Assembly (NCBI GenBank): GCA_946482495.1
Contig: CAMLRV010000086.1
Coordinates: forward strand, 1-8,389
Length of the DNA: 8,389 nt
Direction: 5' to 3'
Origin: an uncultured Flavobacteriia bacterium
Lineage (GTDB): Bacteria > Bacteroidota > Bacteroidia > Flavobacteriales > Flavobacteriaceae
Shown piece by piece: positions 1 through 6,258 of the stretch (positions within the stretch are counted from its first letter, which is position 1; every line of letters begins with the position of its first letter). Made by a program: the position numbers and the translations under genes. The notes beneath the pieces were generated by a model. That model had not been told where the DNA came from, made no database searches, and was given only the letters and a program-made list of their open reading frames with translations.

Positions 1-96
1 ACCATCATTATTTAAAAAAATATGCTTGGCGAAATCTAAATTGGTTACAACTTCAGTTGGGATATATGAGCCAGAACCGGTTATTTTTATATTCAT
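1..96 (-). CDS. FabH-like 3-oxoacyl-ACP synthase III, N-terminal fragment (runs off left edge)
   Basis: Only the first 32 codons are present; the frame is open to the window edge. The translation begins MNIKITGSGSYIPTEVVTN, which matches the usual start of ketoacyl-ACP synthase III (KAS III, FabH) proteins: a first beta strand, a G-x-G-S-Y-I/L-P turn, then a VVTN segment. Family members condense acetyl- or acyl-CoA with malonyl-ACP in the cytoplasm, to start fatty-acid or related chains. The catalytic Cys-His-Asn residues lie outside the window, so it cannot be told whether this is the housekeeping FabH or one of the FabH-like paralogues common in Bacteroidota. The start at 96 is preferred because MNIKITG fits the family; an in-frame ATG at 114 would add MNKTQF but lies inside a small palindrome and has no A-rich leader. 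No TAnnTTTG promoter was found upstream. Confidence 0.8.
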   Translation of the reverse strand, partial: MNIKITGSGSYIPTEVVTNLDFAKHIFLNNDG

Positions 97-109
97 AAAT
101 TGTGTTTTG

Positions 110-127
110 TTCATCAAAATTGATGAA
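110..127. promoter_or_regulatory. Short palindrome upstream of the fabH-like start
   Basis: TTCATCAA (110-117) and TTGATGAA (120-127) are perfect 8-bp inverted arms separated by 2 nt. The element sits 14 nt upstream of the preferred start at 96 and covers the alternative ATG at 114. Its size and position would suit a dimeric regulator or a small 5'-UTR hairpin, but an 8-bp palindrome in AT-rich DNA can arise by chance. Confidence 0.3.
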
Positions 128-257
128 GTTTAGCAGCTTGTTTAATTAAAGGTTACTAAATTATTAATAATAAATGAAGTAAAACGATTTGTGTTTGAAA
201 ATTGAAAATTATTGCGGAATTGTTAAAATAACAGAATAAAATTATAGATAGTAAAAT

Positions 258-629
258 TTATGTAAACTTTATTTGCATAACTGTCGCCATACTTAAGGCA
301 TTGGTTTTCATTTGTTCTGCCATTTTTCCTTTAAAATGATTGTCAATAGTTTCGTAAAAATGATGTAACCAAATGGTATAATGTGCTGCTTCAAACGCCT
401 GTTTTTCATGTACATCCTTATGAATCTGAAACATGTTGTTGCTGTAACCGCCTTTTAAAAATAAAGATTGTTCCCAAAAAGTAGCTAAAATATCTAAATG
501 ATGTTCTAAGTGTTGATCAACGTGCGTGATTTTAGTAAAAAAGAAACTAATTCGCTCGTCGGTCAATAGTTTGTTGTAAAATTCTTGTAGTATAAGTAAT
601 ATGTCTTCTCGTGTTTCGATGTCTTTCAT
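258..629 (-). CDS. Group III truncated haemoglobin (globin)
   Basis: A 123-residue cytoplasmic haem protein of the truncated haemoglobin family, group III (the class of Campylobacter jejuni Ctb). Aligned by eye with Ctb, the key positions are all present: distal-pocket Tyr18 (B10) in EFYNKL, His44 (E7) followed by the FW pair at 51-52, proximal haem-ligating His70 (F8) in FQIH, and Trp87 (G8) in IWLHHF. There is a small insertion between the proximal His and Trp87 relative to Ctb. Length is normal for the family. Members bind O2 and NO and are linked to nitrosative or oxygen stress; the physiological role here cannot be read from the sequence. The gene appears monocistronic, with its own -7 element and about 17 nt of leader. 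It lies between gcvP and the fabH-like gene on the same strand, after a strong gcvP terminator, so co-transcription with gcvP is unlikely. Confidence 0.92.
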   Translation of the reverse strand: MKDIETREDILLILQEFYNKLLTDERISFFFTKITHVDQHLEHHLDILATFWEQSLFLKGGYSNNMFQIHKDVHEKQAFEAAHYTIWLHHFYETIDNHFKGKMAEQMKTNALSMATVMQIKFT

Positions 630-649
630 GGTGTTTGTTTTTCTAAATT

Positions 650-657
650 CAAATTTA
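650..657 (-). promoter_or_regulatory. -7 element of the globin promoter
   Basis: On the minus strand this reads TAAATTTG, an exact match to the Bacteroidota -7 consensus TAnnTTTG. It lies 20 nt before the globin ATG, predicting a transcript with a leader of about 17 nt. No clear TTG -33 element is found at the usual spacing, so the promoter may be weak or activated. Confidence 0.55.
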
Positions 658-698
658 CAATATTACTTTTTTTAAGGAATTGACTTTTATCATATTTC

Positions 699-739
699 AA
701 AAAAAATCCCAAATTCACAAAATTGGAATTTGGGATTTT
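699..739 (-). terminator. Intrinsic terminator of gcvP
   Basis: A perfect 14-bp stem is formed by 703-716 and 726-739 (core AATCCCAAATTC / GAATTTGGGATT) around a 9-nt loop. Read on the minus strand the stem ends in a run of eight Ts (706-699). It begins 55 nt past the gcvP stop codon and matches a classical Rho-independent terminator. The other strand also has a short T run (736-739), but no plus-strand gene ends here. Confidence 0.88.
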
Positions 740-793
740 AATGTTAATTGTTTTAGACTACGTAATTCGTAAATCTAAAATCGTAATTTGTTA

Positions 794-3478
794 TTACATG
801 TAAGCCTCAATAGGAGCGCAAGAACAAACTAAGTTTCTATCTCCATATGCTTCATCAACACGACGAACAGATGGCCAGAATTTGTTTTCTGCAATGTACT
901 CTAACGGATAAGCTGCATTTTCTCTTGAATATGGGAAAACCCACTCGTTTGCAGTAACCATTTCTAAAGTATGAGGTGCATTTCTTAATACGTTGTTTTC
1001 ATCTTCTTTAGTTGCAGCAGCAATTTCTTTACGAATTGAAATCATCGCATCACAAAAACGGTCTAACTCAGGTAAATCTTCAGATTCTGTTGGTTCCACC
1101 ATTAAAGTTCCTCCAACTGGGAAAGAAACTGTTGGTGCATGGAAACCATAATCCATTAAACGTTTCGCGATATCTGTAACTTTAATTCCGTTTTCTTCAA
1201 AAGCACGACAATCTAAAATCATTTCGTGAGCAGCACGTCCCATTTCTCCAGAATATAAAATTGGATAATGTTCTTCTAAACGTGCTTTCATATAATTTGC
1301 ATTTAAAATTGCATGTTTTGTAGCGTTAGTTAAACCTTCTGCGCCTAACATACAAATGTATCCGTAAGAAATTAAGCAAACTAAAGCTGATCCATAAGGA
1401 GCAGAAGAAATTGCAGTAATTGCTTGCTCACCACCAACTTGAATTACTGGGTTTGATGGTAAAAATGGAACTAATTTATCGTTCACACAAATTGGTCCAA
1501 CACCTGGTCCACCACCACCGTGAGGAATCGCAAATGTTTTATGTAAGTTTAAGTGACAAACGTCAGCGCCAATTGTTGCCGGATTTGTTAATCCAACTTG
1601 CGCATTCATATTTGCACCATCCATATAAACTAAACCACCATTTTCGTGGATGATTTTCGTAATTTCGATAATTGATGATTCGTAAACTCCATGAGTTGAT
1701 GGATATGTTACCATTAAACAAGATAATCTATCTTTAAATTCAATCGCTCTTGCTCTTAAATCTTCTACATCAATGTTTCCTTCTGGAGTTGTTTTTGTTA
1801 CAATAATGTCCATTCCAGCCATAGCTGCAGAAGCAGGATTTGTTCCGTGAGCTGATGAAGGAATTAAACAAACTGTTCTGTGTTCGTCACCACGAGATAA
1901 ATGGTAAGCACGAATTGCCATTAAACCAGCATATTCACCTTGAGCACCAGAATTTGGTTGTAACGTTGTACCTTGGAAACCAGTAACTACATTTAATTGT
2001 TGCTCTAATTTCTTAAGCATTGTGATATATCCTTCTGCTTGTTCTAGTGGTGCAAAAGGGTGGATGCTGTTCCAGTTAGCCATAGATAATGGTAACATTT
2101 CTGCAGCAGCATTTAATTTCATCGTACAAGAACCTAAAGAGATCATCGAATGATTTAACGATAAATCTTTACGCTCTAATTTTTTGATATAACGCATTAA
2201 CTGACTTTCAGAATGATGATTATTGAAAACATCATGTTGTAAGAAAGTTGACGTTCTTTCTAATCCATCAGCGATTCTTCCAGAAGGTAAAAGGATTTTC
2301 ACAGGAGTAAATTCTTTTCCAACCGCTTCTGCAAAAATTCCAATGATTTGGTTGATATCTGCGATTGAAGTGGTTTCGTTGAAAGAAATCGAAATCGTTT
2401 CTGCATCTACATAATAGAAGTTTACTTCATTTCTTTCAGCAATAGCTTTAACTTTAGCAGCATCTGCTTTTACTAAAATCGTATCGAAGAAAGATGTATT
2501 GGTTTGGTAAACACCTAATTTATTTAATTCTTCTGCAGTGGTATTTGCCGAAGCATGTACTTTATCAGCAATATATTGTAAACCTTTTGGTCCGTGATAA
2601 ACTGCGTACATTCCAGCCATAACTGCTAATAAAACTTGTGCAGTACAAATGTTAGAAGTTGCTTTTTCACGTTTGATATGTTGTTCACGAGTTCCTAATG
2701 CCATACGTAATGCACGGTTTCCGTTTACATCGATAGAAACTCCGATAATTCTACCTGGCATAGAACGTTTGTATTCTTCTTTTGTTGCGAAGTAACCTGC
2801 GTGTGGCCCACCGTAACCCATTGGAATACCAAAACGTTGTGTAGTACCAACTACAACTGCCGCACCCATTTCGCCTGGTGATTTTAATTTTACTAAAGAT
2901 AAAATATCGGCAGCTACACCAACTTTAATATCTTTTTCTGCAGCTTTTGCGATAAATGAAGTATAGTCAGTTGCTTGTCCGTATTTTCCTGGATATTGTA
3001 ACATTGCTCCAAAGAATTCTGTTGAAAAATCAAAAGTTTCATGGTTTCCAACTACTAATTCAATTTTTAATGGAGTGGCACGAGTTTGTAATACAGAAAG
3101 TGTTTGTGGTAAAATTTCCTCTGAAACGAAGAATTTTATAACGTTATTTTTCTTTTGATCACGAGTTCTTACATCTAAAAGTAAAGCCATTGCTTCAGCA
3201 GCAGCAGTTCCTTCATCTAATAAAGAAGCATTTGCAATTTCCATTCCTGTTAATTCGATAACTGTAGTTTGGAAATTTAAAATTGCTTCTAAACGACCTT
3301 GAGCAATTTCAGCTTGGTATGGTGTGTAAGCGGTGTACCAACCCGGATTTTCAAAAATATTTCTTTGAATAACGGCAGGAACAATCGCTGGATGGTAACC
3401 TAAACCAATATATGATTTGAAAACTTTATTTTTTTTGCCTAATTCTTGAATGTGAGTTAAATATTCATATTCCGACAT
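794..3478 (-). CDS. gcvP: Glycine dehydrogenase (aminomethyl-transferring), P-protein; N-terminally interrupted
   Basis: The open part of gcvP, 894 residues from ATG 3478. P-protein decarboxylates glycine with PLP and passes the aminomethyl group to lipoyl H-protein in the cytoplasmic glycine cleavage system. Both tandem GDC-P halves are present (about 1-385 and 410-894). The PLP lysine is Lys647 in HLNLHKTF, followed by the glycine-rich loop 654-663; other landmarks are GYGGPHAG (221-228), YPSTHGVYE (592-600) and the C-terminal [10 protein letters not shown]. Normal GcvP is about 950 residues. Here the missing 53 residues are encoded directly upstream in the same frame but carry two TAA codons (see 3479-3637). 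No lesion was seen in these 894 codons. ATG 3478 is preceded by a purine-rich AAGAGAAA, so a shortened enzyme could be made; alternatively the gene is disabled or the stops are base-call errors. The gene is monocistronic, without gcvT or gcvH in the window, and no glycine riboswitch is seen. Confidence 0.9.
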   Translation of the reverse strand: MSEYEYLTHIQELGKKNKVFKSYIGLGYHPAIVPAVIQRNIFENPGWYTAYTPYQAEIAQGRLEAILNFQTTVIELTGMEIANASLLDEGTAAAEAMALLLDVRTRDQKKNNVIKFFVSEEILPQTLSVLQTRATPLKIELVVGNHETFDFSTEFFGAMLQYPGKYGQATDYTSFIAKAAEKDIKVGVAADILSLVKLKSPGEMGAAVVVGTTQRFGIPMGYGGPHAGYFATKEEYKRSMPGRIIGVSIDVNGNRALRMALGTREQHIKREKATSNICTAQVLLAVMAGMYAVYHGPKGLQYIADKVHASANTTAEELNKLGVYQTNTSFFDTILVKADAAKVKAIAERNEVNFYYVDAETISISFNETTSIADINQIIGIFAEAVGKEFTPVKILLPSGRIADGLERTSTFLQHDVFNNHHSESQLMRYIKKLERKDLSLNHSMISLGSCTMKLNAAAEMLPLSMANWNSIHPFAPLEQAEGYITMLKKLEQQLNVVTGFQGTTLQPNSGAQGEYAGLMAIRAYHLSRGDEHRTVCLIPSSAHGTNPASAAMAGMDIIVTKTTPEGNIDVEDLRARAIEFKDRLSCLMVTYPSTHGVYESSIIEITKIIHENGGLVYMDGANMNAQVGLTNPATIGADVCHLNLHKTFAIPHGGGGPGVGPICVNDKLVPFLPSNPVIQVGGEQAITAISSAPYGSALVCLISYGYICMLGAEGLTNATKHAILNANYMKARLEEHYPILYSGEMGRAAHEMILDCRAFEENGIKVTDIAKRLMDYGFHAPTVSFPVGGTLMVEPTESEDLPELDRFCDAMISIRKEIAAATKEDENNVLRNAPHTLEMVTANEWVFPYSRENAAYPLEYIAENKFWPSVRRVDEAYGDRNLVCSCAPIEAYM

Positions 3479-3637
3479 TGGTTTCTCTTAATCCAATTCT
3501 TTTTTTAATAGAATTCCGTCTGGATAAGTTTCATAAAGTTATTGATCTTTTGATTCATCTCCGATTGTTTTTATCATATGGTTTAGGTCATTTTCACCAG
3601 TTCCAATGTGTCTTAAAGCAAATACATCTGTTCTCAT
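3479..3637 (-). pseudogene. gcvP: Original 5' end of gcvP with two in-frame TAA codons
   Basis: Fifty-three codons in frame with the intact part of gcvP. They start MRTDVFALRHIG and continue through a recognisable LYETYPDG segment to KPMSEYEYL, which is the standard GcvP N-terminus. With them the frame is 947 codons, the normal family length, so there is no insertion or deletion. Codon 33 (3541-3539) and codon 50 (3490-3488) are TAA; related proteins, as I recall them, have leucine at both places, so each would be a single TTA-to-TAA change. Neighbouring codons also look altered: charged residues in GDESKDQ where hydrophobic ones are usual, and TG where PR is usual after HIG. The likely original start at 3637 has an AT-only leader without a purine-rich site. 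Confidence 0.82.
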
Positions 3638-3673
3638 TATATATAAAAAATATGTTGTGTTTAAATTTGGATA

Positions 3674-3681
3674 CAAAAGTA
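3674..3681 (-). promoter_or_regulatory. -7 element of the gcvP promoter
   Basis: On the minus strand this reads TACTTTTG, an exact TAnnTTTG match. It lies 36 nt before the ATG at 3637, or about 195 nt before the ATG at 3478. The position suits the original start at 3637, supporting that as the ancestral gene start. No good TTG -33 element is seen at the usual distance. Confidence 0.55.
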
Positions 3682-3748
3682 ATTATTAATCTGATAAAAA
3701 GGATGGCTTTTAACTAGAAATTAATTCATTTTTATCAACTAATAAGGC

Positions 3749-3775
3749 TTGTTATTAACAGTTTGATTAATTTTG
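3749..3775 (+). promoter_or_regulatory. Promoter of the UbiA-like gene, predicted leaderless
   Basis: TAATTTTG (3768-3775) is an exact TAnnTTTG -7 element, with TTG at 3749-3751 as a -33 element 16 nt upstream, slightly shorter than usual. The element ends only 4 nt before the ATG at 3780, so transcription should start at or within one or two bases of the start codon. Confidence 0.6.
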
Positions 3776-3779
3776 TGAT

Positions 3780-4598
3780 ATGAACATGTTGAAGAAAATA
3801 TTTGACTTTTATATTAATGCTAGTTTACACGTGGCATTGTCGGCTTATGCCTTGGTTTCCATGACGATGTACTTCTTTTCTATTTACAATGATTTTGAAG
3901 TAAGAGCTTTTGTTTTTTTTGGGACTGTAGTAGGCTATAATTTTGTTAAATATGATGCGTTAGCTCGTTTAAGAAAGAAAACTATTGGTAAAGGACTACG
4001 ATTAATTATTGCTTTAAGTGTTTTTTGCGCTTTAGCAAGTTTTTATTATTTCTTAAAACTGAAACTCATTACTCAGACTTTAGGTGGAATTGTTTTCTTG
4101 TTGTTGCTTCTTTATACCTTACCTTTTTTCCCAAATAAACAAAATGCCAGAAATTGGAAAGGAGTTAAAATTTACATTGTAAGTTTATGTTGGGTTGGCG
4201 TAACGGTTTTATTACCATTAATTAATGAAAAAATTCCGTTTACATCTGATGTTTTCTTAATGTGTTTGCAACGATTTATACTAATTTTTGTTTTGGTTTT
4301 AATTTTCGAAATTGTAGATGTAAATACAGATGATCCACATTTGAAAACCGTTCCGCAACAAATTGGAGTTGGAAAAACCAAATTAGTAGGCTATGTGCTT
4401 TTGGTAATTTTATTGGCGTTGGAATTTTTATTTACAAGTCAGCAAGATTATGTGCCACTGGCGTTTAAGTTTATCGTTTGTGGAATTATTGGATGGTTTT
4501 TATATTTTGCTAATGAAAATAAATCTAGATATTACGCTAGTTTTTGGGTAGAAAGTATTCCTATTTTTTGGTGGATTTTATTTTTGCTTCTCAGCTAA
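3780..4598 (+). CDS. UbiA-like polytopic membrane protein
   Basis: A 272-residue integral membrane protein with roughly eight or nine hydrophobic helices. The region 177-196 (EIVD-VNTDD, then KTVPQQIG) resembles the second aspartate-rich motif of the UbiA prenyltransferase superfamily (D-x3-D ... KT-x-P-x-x-x-G), with Asp180 and Asp184 as candidate Mg-binding residues. The first motif, normally N-D-x2-D-x3-D, would fall at 52-63 but reads GYNFVKYDALAR and lacks most of the acidic residues. It may therefore be a divergent family member, or have lost classical prenyl-diphosphate chemistry; a substrate cannot be assigned. The start is taken at 3780; an in-frame ATG at 3786 would give MLKKIFDF and a leader of about 7 nt. 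The gene is divergent from gcvP, and its last 21 bp overlap the 3' end of the opposing SRPBCC gene. Confidence 0.7.
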   Translation: MNMLKKIFDFYINASLHVALSAYALVSMTMYFFSIYNDFEVRAFVFFGTVVGYNFVKYDALARLRKKTIGKGLRLIIALSVFCALASFYYFLKLKLITQTLGGIVFLLLLLYTLPFFPNKQNARNWKGVKIYIVSLCWVGVTVLLPLINEKIPFTSDVFLMCLQRFILIFVLVLIFEIVDVNTDDPHLKTVPQQIGVGKTKLVGYVLLVILLALEFLFTSQQDYVPLAFKFIVCGIIGWFLYFANENKSRYYASFWVESIPIFWWILFLLLS

Positions 4599-5033
4599 AT
4601 CTTTCAAAATTGCATTTCTGTGTATGATGAAATTGGTTAAATGTTTTTTCAAAAATAACTTATCGAAAAGTTTTCCAAAAATTCCAAAAGGTGTTTCATA
4701 TTCTAAAAGATCGGTGACTGCTACATAATTTTCTTTTTGCTCAAAAAAATGTTGGTGCTTGAAACTTTTAAAATGACCTTTGAGTTGTTCATCTACAAAA
4801 TAGGTCGGAATATTCATTTCAGAAATAATGCTTTGATGTGTGATGAAAATCCCAAAATGCTTACCTTTCCATGTTACGGTTTCGTTTTTATTGATTAATC
4901 CAGTTGTTCTTCCAGCAATGGCAACTTCTTTAGTTTTACTTGCTGTTTGTTGATGAATATCAATATCTCGATTCGTATCGAAAACCGTTTCTATTGGTGC
5001 AAAATAGTTAGTGGTGAGTTTAATTGTTGTCAT
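4578..5033 (-). CDS. SRPBCC (START-like) family ligand-binding protein
   Basis: A 151-residue soluble protein with no signal peptide or membrane helix. It has the pattern of the SRPBCC (Bet v1-like helix-grip) superfamily: an N-terminal strand followed by API-x-x-VFD (12-18), then a TTGLINKNETVTW segment (43-55), a YFVDEQLKG-x-F block (78-88), a DLLEY-x-TPFG strand-turn (108-117), and a long C-terminal helix ending in a R-x-A-x-L-K-D-L-AE pattern. Such proteins bind hydrophobic ligands in an internal cavity; the ligand is unknown. It is the last gene downstream of the GbsR operon on the same strand, but a 96-nt gap with a long palindrome separates it from the preceding gene. Its ATG follows a run of A residues typical of flavobacterial leaders. 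No TAnnTTTG promoter was found in that gap, so read-through from the operon is possible. Confidence 0.75.
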   Translation of the reverse strand: MTTIKLTTNYFAPIETVFDTNRDIDIHQQTASKTKEVAIAGRTTGLINKNETVTWKGKHFGIFITHQSIISEMNIPTYFVDEQLKGHFKSFKHQHFFEQKENYVAVTDLLEYETPFGIFGKLFDKLFLKKHLTNFIIHRNAILKDLAEKQK

Positions 5034-5057
5034 TATTGCTTTTTTTTTGAATATTCA

Positions 5058-5123
5058 CAACGTTTGTCATTCTGTAAGAATCTCAAGTAATATGTTTAGA
5101 CTCTTTCAGAATGACAAACGTTG
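5058..5123. repeat. Long palindromic intergenic element (REP/MITE-like)
   Basis: CAACGTTTGTCATTCTG (5058-5074) and its exact 17-nt reverse complement (5107-5123) flank a 32-nt centre. The stem continues inside, after one mismatch, through AAGAATCT (5076-5083) and AGACTCTT (5098-5105) with one further mismatch, giving about 25 paired positions around a 14-nt loop. From memory, the sequence GTCATTCTG...GAATCTC and its complement recur as intergenic palindromes in many flavobacterial genomes. No T run follows on either strand, so it is not a standard terminator, though the hairpin could still slow transcription or protect the upstream mRNA end. Confidence 0.75.
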
Positions 5124-5129
5124 AAATGA

Positions 5130-5513
5130 TTAACCGTTAACAATTTTTTGTTCTACTTGTGTTTGACTTGCTTTACGTTTTCCTCTGAAAAAGAAATATA
5201 AGTTGATGAATAACATAATTCCTAAATAGATTGCAAATCCACCGATTTTATAACTCAAAGCTTCAATTAGACTTTGATAATCGTTATTGTATAATGTCAT
5301 TTCTAAAATCATTAAGGCAAAACCTAAATTTAGTAGGTAAAAACCCGTTTCAAATAATTTATTAGTAGCAGTAGCAATTTCTTCCCTGCCTTTAAAAATG
5401 TCTAGCATGAATATTTTACTATTTCTGAATAATGTTTTGCTAACATAATAAGTTAAAAATAAAGCAATTGGTAAATAAATTGCATATCCGATTAAAATTT
5501 TTGTAGTTTCCAT
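5130..5513 (-). CDS. Small membrane protein, paralogue of its upstream neighbour
   Basis: A 127-residue protein with three predicted membrane helices (about 9-27, 55-75 and 88-110) and a charged, hydrophilic C-terminal tail (FFRGKRKASQ onwards). The family is not one I can name. It shares with the adjacent upstream gene an N-terminal IGY-x-IYL, a central NKL-x3-G-x-YLLNLG motif (here NKLFETGFYLLNLG, 51-64) and the same helix layout, so the two are tandem paralogues. A conserved polar N and G within a helix hint at a shared structural role rather than a random hydrophobic stretch. The gene starts 12 nt after the upstream stop codon, so translation is probably coupled. It is the last of three membrane genes behind the GbsR/MarR regulator. 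Confidence 0.72.
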   Translation of the reverse strand: METTKILIGYAIYLPIALFLTYYVSKTLFRNSKIFMLDIFKGREEIATATNKLFETGFYLLNLGFALMILEMTLYNNDYQSLIEALSYKIGGFAIYLGIMLFINLYFFFRGKRKASQTQVEQKIVNG

Positions 5514-5525
5514 AATGTTACGTGT

Positions 5526-5870
5526 TTAAATTAATTTTTTAATGTATTTAGTTAATAAAATGATATTGATATAATGCATAAATCCGATGGTAAGAATAAT
5601 GATTGCCGATTTAATAGCTATGATTTCAATTAGTTGATTTATGGTTAGTATTTGCTTCCACGAAATGATAGTCATGGCGCAATAACCAAGGTTTAATAAA
5701 TAGTAACCAATTAATAGTAGTTTGTTTATTTGATGACACAAATCCAAGTGATCTGGAATTAATTGCGACACATAAATGTTTCCATTATCGTAGCATAATT
5801 TTCCAACTTTTATGATAATTATGCCCGTAATGCTGAGATAAATGATATATCCAATAATGTTGAGGTTCAT
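5526..5870 (-). CDS. Small membrane protein, paralogue of its downstream neighbour
   Basis: A 114-residue, very hydrophobic protein with three predicted helices (about 5-24, 49-70 and 84-107), short loops and a KKLI C-terminus. It carries IGYIIYL (6-12) and NKLLLIGYYLLNLG (49-62), matching the downstream paralogue in sequence and position. It lacks that paralogue's hydrophilic tail. Its ATG overlaps the stop of the preceding gene (ATGA, 5870-5867), the usual sign of translational coupling in an operon. Function is unknown; the pair might form a hetero-oligomer, but that is inference. Confidence 0.72.
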   Translation of the reverse strand: MNLNIIGYIIYLSITGIIIIKVGKLCYDNGNIYVSQLIPDHLDLCHQINKLLLIGYYLLNLGYCAMTIISWKQILTINQLIEIIAIKSAIIILTIGFMHYINIILLTKYIKKLI

Positions 5871-6205
5871 GATTTATTTTTTAGGTTGTATATTATTATA
5901 GAGATATAAATGCAAAGAAATAGTGGTGTAAATAGCAATGGCCAAACCCATGAATTGGTGTAATATATATTTTCATTATAAAACCATAATAAAAAGAAGA
6001 TAAGTACTAAGAGTAAATAAATTTGTATATAAATGTTTTTCTTATTTCTATATAATGCAATTAAAGCGATTGTTACTTGAAGAAAACCTGTTAACATTGT
6101 TGAATAAGCAGCTAATAGAAAAAAGAATTCTTCAAAAACTCCTATTGCTAAAAAAAATAAAGGAATCCAAATTGCAATTGTGTTTGTTAGTTTTAAATCT
6201 CTCAT
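5867..6205 (-). CDS. Small four-helix membrane protein of GbsR-linked operon
   Basis: A 112-residue protein with four predicted membrane helices (about 8-30, 36-52, 59-77 and 86-107) joined by short loops, with positively charged RNKKN at 53-57 and a KNKS C-terminus. I do not recognise the family; it lacks the YLLNLG motif of the next two genes. A Glu-Glu pair (25-26) near the end of the first helix and several aromatic residues in the last loop (YYTNSWVW, 81-88) are the only distinctive features. It is the first membrane gene after the GbsR/MarR regulator, separated by 53 nt that hold a copy of the putative operator. It overlaps the next gene by 4 bp. The leader before its ATG is A-rich (CAAAAAACAAAACT). 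Confidence 0.7.
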   Translation of the reverse strand: MRDLKLTNTIAIWIPLFFLAIGVFEEFFFLLAAYSTMLTGFLQVTIALIALYRNKKNIYIQIYLLLVLIFFLLWFYNENIYYTNSWVWPLLFTPLFLCIYISIIIYNLKNKS

Positions 6206-6219
6206 AGTTTTGTTTTTTG

Positions 6220-6243
6220 AACTTTCAGAAAAAATTGAAAGTT
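6220..6243. promoter_or_regulatory. Putative GbsR/MarR operator, copy 1
   Basis: AACTTTCA (6220-6227) and TGAAAGTT (6236-6243) are perfect inverted arms with an 8-nt spacer. The arms and spacing are identical to those of the copy over the regulator's own promoter (6789-6816). The element lies 15 nt upstream of the first membrane gene and 16 nt downstream of the regulator's stop codon. It is followed on the minus strand by A residues rather than Ts, so it is not a terminator. No consensus -7 box was seen between it and the gene, so it would act on an atypical promoter or on read-through transcription. Confidence 0.6.
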
Positions 6244-6258
6244 TTAATTAAATTTTTT

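Noticed and set aside
221..233. TGTTA-AAA-TAACA hairpin as terminator of the globin gene
   Set aside because: A 5-bp AT stem with no following T run is too weak to support.
3488..3541. TAA read as a sense codon (alternative genetic code)
   Set aside because: TAA is the normal stop of most genes here, including gcvP itself (794-796), the UbiA-like, SRPBCC, regulator and 130-residue genes. Reassignment would fuse or extend them.
3478..3717. Plus-strand open frame of 79 codons over the gcvP 5' end
   Set aside because: It is antisense to the recognisable gcvP N-terminus, has no promoter or leader, and its translation resembles no protein.
3638..3779. Glycine riboswitch or other structured leader upstream of gcvP
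   Set aside because: The leader predicted from the -7 element is only about 33 nt before the original start, and no paired G/C-rich helices were seen.
6220..6243. Inverted repeat as terminator of the regulator gene
   Set aside because: On the minus strand the stem is followed by CAAAAAA, not Ts, and the stem is weak and AT-rich. The identical second copy in a promoter argues for an operator.
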